The notes: a model not told the origin generated them from the sequence alone. 64,000 nt of DNA from Sphingomonas aerolata (GCF_003046295.1 NZ_PZZN01000001.1:1384812-1448811), one strand, 5' to 3'; positions 18,033 to 27,502 are shown, counted from the stretch's first letter. A program made the numbers and translations.

Positions 18033-18220
18033 CAGGCGGTTGCGACACCATCGATTGGCCGCGCCTCTTCGACAAGCATCACCGGCACGCCGTCGCGCAC
18101 CGGATAGGCGAGCCGGGCGGCATCAGAGATCAGCTCCTGCGCGGTCTCGTCATAGCGCAAGGGTGTGCGCGACACCGGACAGACGAGGCGTTCGAGGAGC
18201 CAGGGATCGAGCCCGCTCAT
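18032..18220 (-). CDS. Trm112 family small protein
   Basis: A 62-residue protein of the Trm112/YcaR type: [21 protein letters not shown] near the start and [18 protein letters not shown] at the end. Only one of the cysteines of a zinc knuckle is present (VCPVS), as is common in bacterial members. Eukaryotic Trm112 activates methyltransferases; the bacterial role is unclear. Its start overlaps the LON-domain gene's stop by 4 bp, so it is surely co-translated. Confidence 0.85.
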   Translation of the reverse strand: MSGLDPWLLERLVCPVSRTPLRYDETAQELISDAARLAYPVRDGVPVMLVEEARPIDGVATA

Positions 18221-18819
18221 TGCAGCGTCACCTGTTCGTCGCCGTCATGTCGCCCGAAGAACTGCATCAGCTGGATGATCAGTTCGGCGCGCGTTTCGAT
18301 ATCAGGGGCCTCGAGCAGCGCCTGCTTGGCGGCGGAATCAAACGGGGCGATCTGCGCGATGCCGTTGACCAGGCTCTCATCGTCGAGCCGCGCGACCGCG
18401 TCCCAGTCGACCGCATAGCCCTGCACGTCGGCGAAGCGGCGGGATTCGAGTTCGAGCGACGAGCGCCGGCCGAGCGACAGCGTGTCGTCCTCGATCACCG
18501 GCAGCAATTCGGCCTCGACTTGGCGGAAGGGCGTGGTGACATCGAGTTCGCGGACGATGCGGAACATTGCGACGCCCTCCAGCACGACATTGTACCGCCC
18601 GTCCTCCAGCGCCTCGACTTCGGCGATCTTGCCGACGCAGCCCAGTGCGTAGAGCTCTCCATCATCACCGCGCGGCTGGATCATGCCGATCCGCCGATCG
18701 CGCGCCATCGCATCGCTGATCATCGCCCGATAGCGCGGCTCGAACAGGTGCAGCGGCAACTGCATGCCCGGGAAGAGCAGCGCGCCGGGCAGGGGGAAGA
18801 TGGAGAGCCGGGTCGTCAT
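18217..18819 (-). CDS. LON N-terminal substrate-binding domain protein
   Basis: The 200-residue protein consists of a LON-type PUA-like substrate-binding domain only: [47 protein letters not shown], then a helical C-terminus. It lacks the AAA+ and Ser-Lys protease parts of Lon, so it is not a protease. Stand-alone members are common in alphaproteobacteria next to the thioredoxin-TPR gene, as here. Their role is not established; a link to protein quality control with CnoX is a reasonable inference from the 4-bp coupled overlap. Confidence 0.85.
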   Translation of the reverse strand: MTTRLSIFPLPGALLFPGMQLPLHLFEPRYRAMISDAMARDRRIGMIQPRGDDGELYALGCVGKIAEVEALEDGRYNVVLEGVAMFRIVRELDVTTPFRQVEAELLPVIEDDTLSLGRRSSLELESRRFADVQGYAVDWDAVARLDDESLVNGIAQIAPFDSAAKQALLEAPDIETRAELIIQLMQFFGRHDGDEQVTLQ

Positions 18820-19730
18820 CCGAACAGGATCGCAGACAGGCGCCGCCGCTGTCCAGAGACCCAGGGATCCTCGAGGCCCACCACCTCGAACAATTTAAGC
18901 AGCTGCGTCCGCGCGGCGCTCTCGTTCCAGTCGCGATCCGCGGCGATGATGGCGAGGAAGCTGTCCGCGGCGGCATCGCGGTCGTTCGCCGCCATCTGGC
19001 CGTTTGCGAGTGCGAAGCGCGCGGCCAAATCGTCTGGTGCTGCCTCGACCGCGGCGATCAGTGGCGACAGGTCGGCGACCGGGGGTGCGGACTGGGCCAG
19101 CGCCAGCGCGGCCTGCGCGCGGTGGATCGCCGGATCCTTGGCGATCGCGGGGTCTAGGTTCGCAAGCCAGTCGGCCGCCTCATCGAGCTGCCCGGTCAGG
19201 ACGAGCGCGCGGACGAAGCCGGCATGGACCGCGGGGTGCTCGGGCGCCATGTCGGCGATCTGGCGGAAGATCCCCAGCGCACGCTCCCCATCACCATCGG
19301 CAAGAACCTCCTCACCCATCGCGATCAGCGGTTCGATGTCGGGGGCGTCGGTATTGGCCTCCGCTTCGATCGGCAGCTGCTTGAGCAACTGATCGAGGAT
19401 CACGCGCAGCTGTGAATCGGTGCGCGCGCTGGTCATGTCGGCGACCAGCTGCCCCTGGTACATCGCATAGACGGTCGGGATCGACTTGATCTGGAATTGC
19501 GCGGCAATGAACTGGTTCTTGTCGGTATCGACCTTCGCCAGCACGACACCCTTGTCCGCATAATCAGCGGCGACCTTTTCGAGCGTCGGCCCGAGCGCCT
19601 TGCACGGCCCGCACCATTCCGCCCAGAAGTCGATGATCACGAGTTTCGTCATCGACGGTTCGACGACATCGCGACGGAACGCCTCGACGGCGTCCTTCTC
19701 GGCAGGCGACATTCCAAGCGTGGCCAACAT
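18816..19730 (-). CDS. cnoX: Thioredoxin-TPR co-chaperone (CnoX/YbbN family)
   Basis: This 304-residue fusion has an N-terminal thioredoxin domain (FWAEWCGPCK, Cys40-Gly-Pro-Cys43; IKSIPTVYAMYQG) and C-terminal TPR-like helical repeats (about 130-304). CnoX protects proteins from oxidation and hands them to GroEL or DnaK. E. coli CnoX has lost the first active-site Cys, whereas this one keeps CGPC and may have reductase activity, like Caulobacter-type members. The ATG at 19730 is favoured by a GGGAG sequence 4-8 bp upstream; the frame stays open to 19832 without a good ribosome site. Confidence 0.87.
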   Translation of the reverse strand: MLATLGMSPAEKDAVEAFRRDVVEPSMTKLVIIDFWAEWCGPCKALGPTLEKVAADYADKGVVLAKVDTDKNQFIAAQFQIKSIPTVYAMYQGQLVADMTSARTDSQLRVILDQLLKQLPIEAEANTDAPDIEPLIAMGEEVLADGDGERALGIFRQIADMAPEHPAVHAGFVRALVLTGQLDEAADWLANLDPAIAKDPAIHRAQAALALAQSAPPVADLSPLIAAVEAAPDDLAARFALANGQMAANDRDAAADSFLAIIAADRDWNESAARTQLLKLFEVVGLEDPWVSGQRRRLSAILFG

Positions 19731-19800
19731 ACACTCCCGTATTGAACTGTGCGCTATCTGGGGCGGCGGCGCGGTGATTGCCACCATCTTACCGACACTC

Positions 19801-22800
19801 TCAATGGAAGTCGCGTGACTTGGGCAGGACACGCACGTCGCGGGGATGCTGGGCGCGCGAGGGTTGCGACAGAGATGACCGTGAATCCGGACTGCGCGTC
19901 GGGACGGAACGGACTACTTCGTCCGCGCGGCACAATGGCGCGTCGAGCGCATGGTCCTCGGACAGGAACCGTAGCATCGCGCTGCGATCCTGGACGCGCG
20001 ATGCGATCAGATGCGTGACACCTTCCTCACTGCGCTGGATCACCCCTTCGAGAACCATCAGCCGCGAGGCCATCACTGCGCGGCGGTTCGCCTCGAAATC
20101 GCGCGCCCAGATCAGCCCGTTGGTGACGCCGGTCTCGTCCTCGATCGTCACGAAAATCGCATTGCCCTTGCCCGGGCGCTGGCGGACGAGGACGATGCCT
20201 GCAACTCTGGCGCGCCGGCCGTCCCTGGTGGCACAGGCCTGGGCGCTCGACAGGATCCCCTCGGCGGCGAAGCGATCGCGCAGGAACGCCATCGGATGCG
20301 CCTTCAGCGACAGGCCGGTCGTCTGGTAATCGGCGGCGACCTGTTCGGACAGGGGCATCGCGGGAAGCTGTGCATCGGGTTCGACGCCCAGCTCGGGCAC
20401 GTCGGCGGCGGCGAACAGCGCGAGCTGTTTGGGCGGGGTGCGGCGGACGTCCCACAGCGCCTCGCGACGGTCCTTGGCGAGCGAGCGGAACGCATCCGCA
20501 TCGGCGAGCAGGTTCATCGCGCGCTGCGGTAGGTCGGCGCGGCGGGCAAGGTCCTCGATCCCGGTGAAGCGCGCGCGCGTGCGCGCCGCGACGAGATTGT
20601 GCGCCCATTCCGCGCGGAACCCGTCGACCTGCCGAAAGCCGAGGCGCAACGATTCCTGCCCGGCCGTGGTGCCGGCTTCGAGGCCATTGTCCCACAGGCT
20701 CGCATTCACTTCGACGGGCAGCACGGTCACCCCGTGTTCGACCGCGTCGCGCACCAATTGTGCCGGGGCGTAGAATCCCATGGGCTGCGAATTGAGCAGC
20801 GCGCAGGTGAACACGGCGGGGTGGAAGCATTTGATCCACGACGAGACATAGACCAGCCGCGCGAAGGACAGCGCATGGCTTTCGGGAAAGCCGTAGGATC
20901 CGAACCCCTCGATCTGTTTGAAACAGCGTTCGGCGAACTCCGCCTCATAGCCACGGCGGACCATCCCGCCGATCAGCTTGGCCTGGAAATTATCCATGCC
21001 GCCGACCTTTCGAAACGTTGCCATCGACTTGCGCAACTGGTTCGCCTCGCCCGGCGTGAACCCCGCCGCGACGATCGCCAGCTTCATCGCCTGTTCCTGG
21101 AACAGCGGCACGCCATAGGTGAAGCGAAGCAGCTGCTGGAGTTCGTCGGGCGGGCCGAAACGCGGGTGGGGCGAGGGGAAGTCGACCTTCTCCTTGCCGC
21201 TGCGGCGGCGGAGATAGGGATGGACCATGTCGCCCTCGATCGGTCCGGGGCGGACGATCGCGACCTGTACTACCAGATCATAGAGTTTGCGCGGACGCAG
21301 GCGCGGCAACATGTTGATCTGCGCGCGGCTTTCGACCTGGAACACGCCGATGCTGTCGCCCCTGCACAGCATGTCATAGACACGGTCGTCCTCGGCGACG
21401 GCGATCGTGTCGAGCAGGTGATCGCCGTGGCCATGCTCGCGCATCAGGTCGAAGCTCTTGCGGATGCAGGTCAGCATGCCGAGCGCAAGGATATCGACCT
21501 TCATCAGCCCCAGCGCGTCGATATCGTCCTTGTCCCATTCGATGAAGGTGCGGTCCGCCATCGCACCGTTGTGGATCGGCACCATTTCGTCGAGCCGTCC
21601 CTGCGTCAGCACGAACCCGCCGACATGCTGTGACAGATGCCGCGGAAATTCGAGCAGCCTGTCGACCATCTCGCGAAGCCGCGCGATCTCCGGATTGTCG
21701 GGATCGAACCCGGTTTCGGTGAAGCGGCGTTCGTCGAACCGGCTCGAAAAACTACCCCAGACCGTGCTCGTCAGTTTCTGCGTCACGTCTTCGGTCAGGC
21801 CCAACGCCTTGCCGACCTCGCGCACCGTGCTCTTGGGGCGATAATGGATGACCGTCGCGGCGATCGCCGCGCGGTCGCGGCCATAGCGGCGATAGATATA
21901 TTGCATCACCTCCTCGCGCCGTTCATGCTCGAAATCGACGTCGATATCCGGGGGCTCGTCGCGTTCGCTGGACACGAAGCGCGAGAAGAGCAGGTCGTAT
22001 TTCATCGGATCGACCGAGGTGACGCCGAGAAGATAGCAGACCACCGAATTGGCCGCCGAGCCGCGGCCCTGACACAGGATCGGCGGGTCGCAGCTGCGCG
22101 CAAACCGGACGATGTCGGAGACGGTCAGGAAGTAATAGGCGTAGTTCTTCTCGCGGATCAGCGTGAACTCCTCATGGAGCAGCGCCAGCATCCTGTCGGG
22201 TACGCGGTCGTCATAGCGTTCGAGCGCGGTCTGCCAGACGAGATGTTCGAGCCAGTCCTGCGCCTCCCATCCCGGCGGGACAGGCTCATGCGGATATTCG
22301 TAGCGCAGATCGTCGAGCGAGAACGCGATCCGCGCCATCAGGCGGGCGCTTTGCCCGACCGCATCGGGACGATCGCGGAACAGCCGCGCCATCTCGTCTG
22401 TGTCCTTCAGATGGCGTTCGCCATTGGCGGCGAGCAGGCGACCGGCCTTGTGGATGCTGGTCCCTTCGCGGATGCAGGTGACGATGTCGTGCAGGTCGCG
22501 GTCGTCGGGATAGGCATAGAGCGCATCGGTGGTTGCGAGCACCGGTATGCCCGCCGCGTCGGCGAGCCCCGCCAGCCGTGCCAGCCGCCGCCGATCGCGT
22601 CCGCCGCGCGGCATCGTCACGCCGAGCCAGACACAGTCCGCCCCCAGCCGCTTCACCGCGTGGAGGACGCTCGACAGGTCGCGGTCGCGGCGTTCGGGCA
22701 GCATGTCACCGTCGGGCAGCGGCGATACGGCCGTTGCGCCTCGTGCGCTGCTCTCGGGCATCACCACCAGCATCATGTCGGCATGATGCGCGATCAGGTC

Positions 22801-23184
22801 GCCGAGCCCTAAGATGCAGCCGCCTTTTTCGGCGCGTCGGTTGCCGACCGTCAGCAAGCGGGTCAGTCGCCCCCAGCCACGCCGGGTCGAGGGATAGGCG
22901 ACGATGTCGGGGGTCCCGTCCTCGAACACCAGCCGCGCCCCGACGATCAGCCGGAAGTCGATCGGCGGCAGCATCATCCCCAGCAGTCCGTCTTTGGCCT
23001 TCTTCAGCGCCTGGTGCGCGCGGACCACGCCGGCGACGGTGTTGCGGTCGGCGATGCCGACGCCGCCAAGGCCCAGCTCGACCGCGCGACCGACCATGGT
23101 TCCGGCATCGCTCGCGCCGTCGAGGAACGAGAAATTGGTCGCCGCGACGAGTTCGGCAAAGGCGGAATCGGCTAAGGCGGTCAT
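19801..23184 (-). CDS. dnaE2: Error-prone DNA polymerase DnaE2 (ImuC)
   Basis: The 1127-residue C-family polymerase begins with a PHP domain (FAELVAATNFSFLDGASDAGTM) and continues through palm (GRGSAANSVVCYLLGVTSVDP; the acidic pair in EPPDIDVDFEHERREEV), fingers, and an OB-fold near the end (RARVAGIVLVRQRPGKGNAIFVTIED). It lacks the long C-terminal tau-binding tail of replicative DnaE. It is the last gene of the LexA-controlled imuA-imuB-dnaE2 operon, 7 bp after imuB, and performs mutagenic lesion bypass with ImuB. Confidence 0.95.
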   Translation of the reverse strand: MTALADSAFAELVAATNFSFLDGASDAGTMVGRAVELGLGGVGIADRNTVAGVVRAHQALKKAKDGLLGMMLPPIDFRLIVGARLVFEDGTPDIVAYPSTRRGWGRLTRLLTVGNRRAEKGGCILGLGDLIAHHADMMLVVMPESSARGATAVSPLPDGDMLPERRDRDLSSVLHAVKRLGADCVWLGVTMPRGGRDRRRLARLAGLADAAGIPVLATTDALYAYPDDRDLHDIVTCIREGTSIHKAGRLLAANGERHLKDTDEMARLFRDRPDAVGQSARLMARIAFSLDDLRYEYPHEPVPPGWEAQDWLEHLVWQTALERYDDRVPDRMLALLHEEFTLIREKNYAYYFLTVSDIVRFARSCDPPILCQGRGSAANSVVCYLLGVTSVDPMKYDLLFSRFVSSERDEPPDIDVDFEHERREEVMQYIYRRYGRDRAAIAATVIHYRPKSTVREVGKALGLTEDVTQKLTSTVWGSFSSRFDERRFTETGFDPDNPEIARLREMVDRLLEFPRHLSQHVGGFVLTQGRLDEMVPIHNGAMADRTFIEWDKDDIDALGLMKVDILALGMLTCIRKSFDLMREHGHGDHLLDTIAVAEDDRVYDMLCRGDSIGVFQVESRAQINMLPRLRPRKLYDLVVQVAIVRPGPIEGDMVHPYLRRRSGKEKVDFPSPHPRFGPPDELQQLLRFTYGVPLFQEQAMKLAIVAAGFTPGEANQLRKSMATFRKVGGMDNFQAKLIGGMVRRGYEAEFAERCFKQIEGFGSYGFPESHALSFARLVYVSSWIKCFHPAVFTCALLNSQPMGFYAPAQLVRDAVEHGVTVLPVEVNASLWDNGLEAGTTAGQESLRLGFRQVDGFRAEWAHNLVAARTRARFTGIEDLARRADLPQRAMNLLADADAFRSLAKDRREALWDVRRTPPKQLALFAAADVPELGVEPDAQLPAMPLSEQVAADYQTTGLSLKAHPMAFLRDRFAAEGILSSAQACATRDGRRARVAGIVLVRQRPGKGNAIFVTIEDETGVTNGLIWARDFEANRRAVMASRLMVLEGVIQRSEEGVTHLIASRVQDRSAMLRFLSEDHALDAPLCRADEVVRSVPTRSPDSRSSLSQPSRAQHPRDVRVLPKSRDFH

Positions 23185-23191
23185 GGCGCGG

Positions 23192-24814
23192 TCATGCGAA
23201 GACGCCGTGGAGATACCAGCGCGGAGTCTCGACCTCCGAATACAGGCCGTGCCGGAAGATCCAGAAGCGCCGGCCGCGGCGATCCTCGACCCGGTAATAA
23301 TCGCGCGTCGGAATGTCCTGACGCCGCCACCATTCGCCTGCGATGCGTTCGGGGCCTTCGCTGTGCGCGACGTCGTGGACGGTGCGGCGCCAGCGGAACC
23401 GGTGCGGCGGACCGTCCGGGACCTCGGCCATCATCGATTCGATCGGGTGCGGCGGATCGAACAGATAGATCGGGCGCAGCGGCGGTTCGCCCGATTCAGG
23501 GGCGGCCCAGGGTGCCGGGCGCGCACTGACCGCGGCGGCGTCCGCCGCCGGCAGCATCAGTTCGGCCTGTTCGGGAATATGGCTGTCACGCGCCGCGAAC
23601 CGCCTTACCCGTGCCCGACCGAGCCGCGTGCCGAGCTGGTCGACGAGTTGCGCCACGTTACGGTTCTGGCCGTCCCGGTCCTGACCGTCTCCCTTCTGCC
23701 CGCCCTCCAGTTTCAGCTGCGTCGCATCCAGCCGTTCTGCGAGTGCGATATCGAGGCGGATCAGATCATAGCCGAAGCCGGGGTCGAGCGGATCGGCGAG
23801 ACTGTCGATCCGCTCGCGGAACAGCTGCATCAGCACGGCGACGTCGCGCGTCGGCTGGCCCGTCTCGATCCGCAACCGCTGGACAAGCCCGTCGGCGCGA
23901 AACAGCCTCGCCTCCCACCGCCTGCCACCCTCATGGCGTTCGGCGAGCTGGATCCCGGCCTCGGTCGCAAGCTCGGACAGGATCTCGAGCGCATAGTCGG
24001 TGCGCGCGATCGGCTCGGCAAAGCGGCGTTCGACGCCGATCCTCGCAACCGTCTGCCGCGGCACGATCGGCCCTTTCACCGATCCGTCGAGCCTGCGGAT
24101 CATCATCGCGGCGTCTTCGCCGAATCGCGCCGCGATCACGCTGAGCGGGCGTGCCATCACGTCGCCCACGGTCTTCAACCCGGCGCGCGACAAGGCGGCC
24201 GTCGCATCGTCGTCAAGGCCGAGTGCCGCGACCGGCAGGCGCTTCACCGCGCGGCGTTCGTCGGGGGCAGGGGCCCCTGCGAACCGCGCGAGCGCCCTCG
24301 CGGTATCCGGCGTGTCGCCAAAGGCATGTCGTACCAGCAGGCCGCGGCGGGCCAGCCGTTCCTCGAGATCGGCGGCAAGCCGGCGCTCTCCCTCGAATTC
24401 ATGGACGCAGCCCGCGATGTCGAGGATCAACCCGTCCGGGGCATCGAGCGCGACCGACGGGGTATAGCGCTGACATCCGTCCGCCAGCCGTTCGAGCCAT
24501 TCGTGATCGGCATGCGGATCATGCTGATAGGTTTCCAGTCCAGGCACGCGCGCCCGCGCATCGGCAAGCGTCAGCCCTGGTTCGAGCCCGGCGCGAAGCG
24601 CTTCGCGGTCGAGCGACTTGAGCCGTACCCCGCCCGCAACCGTCTCGACGAACGCGATCGGTGCCTCAGCCCGTCCGACGAACAGATGGGGGCGCATCGT
24701 CCGCAGCCGCTCGATCGGCAACCATGGGAATACCAGCGCCATATAGCGGCGCGGTATCGATGCCGGTTTCGGTGTCGGGTTGGGGGAGGGCTTGTTCGAA
24801 GTCATACGCGTCAC
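23192..24814 (-). CDS. imuB: Y-family polymerase-like protein ImuB
   Basis: This is the non-catalytic Y-family homologue that tethers DnaE2 to the beta clamp. The N-terminus RRYMALVFPWLPIERL is typical of ImuB. At the position of the catalytic SIDE motif of true Y polymerases the sequence reads LILDIAGCVHEF, so the acidic triad is missing as expected. A helix-hairpin-helix thumb (LSRAGLKTVGDVMARP) and little finger follow, then a C-terminal tail. The start may be 24814 (540 residues) or the internal Met at 24742. Because RRY precedes it, the longer form is preferred, which gives a 149-bp overlap with imuA in another frame. Confidence 0.92.
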   Translation of the reverse strand: MTRMTSNKPSPNPTPKPASIPRRYMALVFPWLPIERLRTMRPHLFVGRAEAPIAFVETVAGGVRLKSLDREALRAGLEPGLTLADARARVPGLETYQHDPHADHEWLERLADGCQRYTPSVALDAPDGLILDIAGCVHEFEGERRLAADLEERLARRGLLVRHAFGDTPDTARALARFAGAPAPDERRAVKRLPVAALGLDDDATAALSRAGLKTVGDVMARPLSVIAARFGEDAAMMIRRLDGSVKGPIVPRQTVARIGVERRFAEPIARTDYALEILSELATEAGIQLAERHEGGRRWEARLFRADGLVQRLRIETGQPTRDVAVLMQLFRERIDSLADPLDPGFGYDLIRLDIALAERLDATQLKLEGGQKGDGQDRDGQNRNVAQLVDQLGTRLGRARVRRFAARDSHIPEQAELMLPAADAAAVSARPAPWAAPESGEPPLRPIYLFDPPHPIESMMAEVPDGPPHRFRWRRTVHDVAHSEGPERIAGEWWRRQDIPTRDYYRVEDRRGRRFWIFRHGLYSEVETPRWYLHGVFA

Positions 24815-25463
24815 GATTCCACTCCACGCGCCAGCGCAGGCCGGCCTGGCCTCCGCGTCGACGCAGCAATTCGATATCGAAGGCCGGCTTGCCCGGTGCG
24901 TCCGCGTCCAGCGGTTGCGACCGGCACGATGTCACCTGCCAGCGCGTCGCGGCGGCGCTGGGCACGGGGGCCGCATCGATCCTGAGACTGAGGATGGTCA
25001 CGCCCGAGGTTTCGGCGGCCAGCATCAGCCGACGCGTCGCCGTCAGGTCGATGCTCGCCGCCCGACCCCAGGATTCGATGACCAGCGTTCCCAGCCCCTG
25101 GCATCGTGCGGCATCCGCGGCGGTGCGCAACAGGCTGGCCTCGTCATCAACCAGCGCGAGCACCAGCGACGAGACGTCGAGCCCCATTTCCACCAGACCG
25201 TTTGCGTGGAGTCGCCCGCCCTGGCGCTCGCTCGCCTCGGTGCGCAGCCACAATAGCGGCACCGCTCGTGCGGCTAGAGTCGTGGCGACCGCGAAACCCG
25301 CGGCGCTTGCCGAATCGTCGACCGACGCGAAGATCTCGTGCAGCTGCGCCTTGGCCATCCCCTCGGTCATCCAGGCCTCGACCGCCCGGCCATCGCGCTG
25401 CGATGGCAGGCCGGTCGTCGCGATCCGCTTGAGGCGGGCGATCAGGGCGGTCGAGTCGTTCAC
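24666..25463 (-). CDS. imuA: SOS mutagenesis protein ImuA
   Basis: The 265-residue RecA/SulA-like protein carries VEAWMTEGMAKAQLHEIFA near the start and a P-loop-like region without a clear Walker A. It is a mutasome partner of ImuB that interacts with RecA. The start is a GTG at 25463, about 5 bp downstream of a LexA box at 25468-25482. The C-terminal 50 residues overlap imuB; the tail after GLRWRVEWNRDAYDFE is variable in the family. Confidence 0.9.
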   Translation of the reverse strand: MNDSTALIARLKRIATTGLPSQRDGRAVEAWMTEGMAKAQLHEIFASVDDSASAAGFAVATTLAARAVPLLWLRTEASERQGGRLHANGLVEMGLDVSSLVLALVDDEASLLRTAADAARCQGLGTLVIESWGRAASIDLTATRRLMLAAETSGVTILSLRIDAAPVPSAAATRWQVTSCRSQPLDADAPGKPAFDIELLRRRGGQAGLRWRVEWNRDAYDFEQALPQPDTETGIDTAPLYGAGIPMVADRAAADDAPPSVRRTG

Positions 25464-25467
25464 AATT

Positions 25468-25482
25468 GTTCTTGTAATGTTC
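25468..25482. promoter_or_regulatory. LexA (SOS) box upstream of imuA
   Basis: GTTC-TTGTAAT-GTTC (15 bp) matches exactly the alphaproteobacterial LexA direct repeat GTTC-N7-GTTC, which differs from the E. coli CTG-N10-CAG palindrome. It lies 5-19 bp before the imuA GTG, a position that would block initiation. This predicts DNA-damage induction of imuA-imuB-dnaE2. Confidence 0.88.
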
Positions 25483-25626
25483 TATTGGGGGAGTCGCCAA
25501 GGACATTCTTCGCGATGATCGCTGCAAATTTTGCAAAGAAGGCGCTTGCCGGATCCGAAACCCCGGGCTAATAGCGCGCCTCACCCCGCCACCGTGTCGT
25601 TACTGACCGGCGGCACAGGCGCCAGA

Positions 25627-25701
25627 GCGGGCGTAGCTCAGGGGTAGAGCACAACCTTGCCAAGGTTGGGGTCGAGGGTTCGAATCCCTTCGCCCGCTCC
25701 A
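25627..25701 (+). tRNA. tRNA-Gly (anticodon GCC)
   Basis: A complete cloverleaf: acceptor arms GCGGGCG (25627-25633) and CGCCCGC (25691-25697), D-arm GTAGCTCAGGGGTAGAGC, anticodon stem CCTT/AAGG with loop TTGCCAA (anticodon GCC), and T-arm GAGGGTTCGAATCCCTT with the invariant TTCGAAT. The 3' CCA is encoded (25699-25701) after discriminator T. Confidence 0.97.
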
Positions 25702-25703
25702 GT

Positions 25704-25723
25704 CGCTGCCTCGAACGGCAGCG
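25704..25723 (+). terminator. Hairpin directly after tRNA-Gly
   Basis: CGCTGCC (25704-25710) and GGCAGCG (25717-25723) form a perfect 7-bp stem with a TCGAAC loop, followed by GCTTTCG. It begins 3 bp after the encoded CCA, so it is a good candidate for the tRNA terminator, although the T-tract is short. Confidence 0.6.
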
Positions 25724-25846
25724 GCTTTCGCCGATCGGTGATTCCAAACCTACACGTTAAACTCCCAGATGGCGTCACGCCATACGTACGGGATGCTTGA
25801 TCTATGTATGCCCGACAACGACGATTTGTTGAGGCGGACCTGACCG

Positions 25847-25888
25847 ATAGCGGCGCCGCGTTGCTATAAATTGGTCATCTACCGCTAT
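25847..25888. promoter_or_regulatory. Spaced inverted repeat before the chemoreceptor gene
   Basis: ATAGCGG (25847-25853) and CCGCTAT (25882-25888) are exact inverted copies 28 bp apart, ending 14 bp before the GTG start of the globin-coupled receptor. They may be an operator pair or part of a 5' UTR stem. The rest of 25702-25902 shows no gene. Confidence 0.3.
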
Positions 25889-25902
25889 ATTCGGAGCCGT
25901 CC

Positions 25903-27450
25903 GTGTCCGTTGACCAAGTTTCGTCGCGTCTCGCCTTCATGGAAATGGGAGCCGATCAACAGGCAACCGTCGCCGCCGTCCGGCCCTTGATCGAATCCCT
26001 GATCGGCGGCGCGCTCGACAAATTCTACGACCGGGTCCGCAATCAGCCCGAAACCTCGCCCTTCTTCCGCGATGCCGGCCACATGACTTCTGCCAAGTCG
26101 GCCCAGGCCAAGCACTGGATGAACATCGCGCGAGGCCAGTTCGACGCGAGCTTCTATGACAGCGTACGGCGGATCGGGACCGTTCACGCGCGGATCGGGC
26201 TCGAGCCGCGATGGTATGTCGGCGCCTATGCGCTCGTTCTCGAAAATCTGCTTGCGGGGATCGGCCGCCACTACAGCCCTTGGCGGCGGCTGGTGAAGGG
26301 GCTCCGCACGCCGAGCGCGACCGATGCCGGCATCGCGATCGTCAAGGCGGCGCTGCTCGACATGGAATTGTCGCTGTCGGTGTATTTCGAGGAAGCCCAG
26401 GTCGAACGCAACGCGGCGATCACGACCATGGGCAAGGCGCTGAACGCGCTTGCCGCCGGGGATCTGTCGACGACGCTGACGGGGCTCCCGGCCAGCTTCG
26501 CGCCGCTCGAGGACAGCTATAACGACGCGCTCAACCAGTTGCGCACGCTGATCGGCGCCGTGTCCGAAAGCGCCACCGCGATCCGCACCGGATCCAATGA
26601 GATCGCGCAGGCATCGGAGGATCTTGCCCGCCGGACCGAGAGCAATGCCGCGTCGCTCGAGGAGACCGCCGCGTCGGTGACTCAGATGGATGGCCGGCTA
26701 CGCGCCTCCGTGACCGCGGCCGGCCAGACGGTCGAACGCGCCGATCAGGCGATCGCGACGGTCGGGGGCGGTCGCACGGTGGCGGATCTGGCGGTACAGG
26801 CGATGGGCCGCGTATCGGACAGCGCCAAGGGCATCGACAGCGTGATCGAGGGGCTGGACAAGATCGCCTTCCAAACACGCGTCCTGGCGATGAACGCCGC
26901 GGTCGAGGCGGGAAGGGCCGGCGATGCGGGTCGCGGATTCGCGGTCGTGGCCGATCTGGTATCCGCGCTCGCGATGCGTGCGGAGGAAGAGGCCAAGCGC
27001 GCGCGCGACCAGCTGACGGTGACGCAGACCGATATCGTCACCGCGGTTGATGCGGTGACGAAGGTCGATGGCGCGCTCGCGGCGATATCGGACGACGTGG
27101 CGCAGGTTCACGCCCTGCTCGCCACCATGGCGCGGGACAATCAGGCACAGTCGGTTGCGATCACCGAGATTTCCGCGACGATCGGGACGATGGACCAGAC
27201 GACGCAGCAAAATGCCGCGATGGTGGAGGAAACGTCGGCAGCGGCGCGCAACCTTGCCGCCGAGGTGGGCACGCTGGCCGATCAGGCCCGACGGTTCCGC
27301 ACCAGCGATTCCCGCGCTGCCAAGCCGCCGGTCGCACCTGCGAAACGGGATTATGGCCAGCCCGAAAGCTATACGTCGCCGGTCAAGCCGTTGCCGCCAG
27401 CCGCAATCACGGCGATGGTTCGCCACGAGGACGACTGGAACTCCTTCTGA
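25903..27450 (+). CDS. Globin-coupled methyl-accepting chemotaxis protein (soluble)
   Basis: This 515-residue protein has a protoglobin/HemAT-type sensor at residues 1-165 ([18 protein letters not shown]; a candidate proximal His in [30 protein letters not shown]). A short HAMP-like linker follows ([17 protein letters not shown]), then a coiled-coil MCP signalling domain with the hairpin tip [32 protein letters not shown]. No membrane segment is present, so it is cytoplasmic and probably senses O2 or another heme ligand. The start is a GTG with GGAG 10 bp upstream. No che genes occur in the window. The C-terminal DDWNSF end is typical of such receptors. Confidence 0.88.
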   Translation: MSVDQVSSRLAFMEMGADQQATVAAVRPLIESLIGGALDKFYDRVRNQPETSPFFRDAGHMTSAKSAQAKHWMNIARGQFDASFYDSVRRIGTVHARIGLEPRWYVGAYALVLENLLAGIGRHYSPWRRLVKGLRTPSATDAGIAIVKAALLDMELSLSVYFEEAQVERNAAITTMGKALNALAAGDLSTTLTGLPASFAPLEDSYNDALNQLRTLIGAVSESATAIRTGSNEIAQASEDLARRTESNAASLEETAASVTQMDGRLRASVTAAGQTVERADQAIATVGGGRTVADLAVQAMGRVSDSAKGIDSVIEGLDKIAFQTRVLAMNAAVEAGRAGDAGRGFAVVADLVSALAMRAEEEAKRARDQLTVTQTDIVTAVDAVTKVDGALAAISDDVAQVHALLATMARDNQAQSVAITEISATIGTMDQTTQQNAAMVEETSAAARNLAAEVGTLADQARRFRTSDSRAAKPPVAPAKRDYGQPESYTSPVKPLPPAAITAMVRHEDDWNSF

Positions 27451-27502
27451 CGCCCTGACAAGTCCTAGGCGACAGGCCTCGGCCGGTCGACCTGGCGGGG
27501 TG

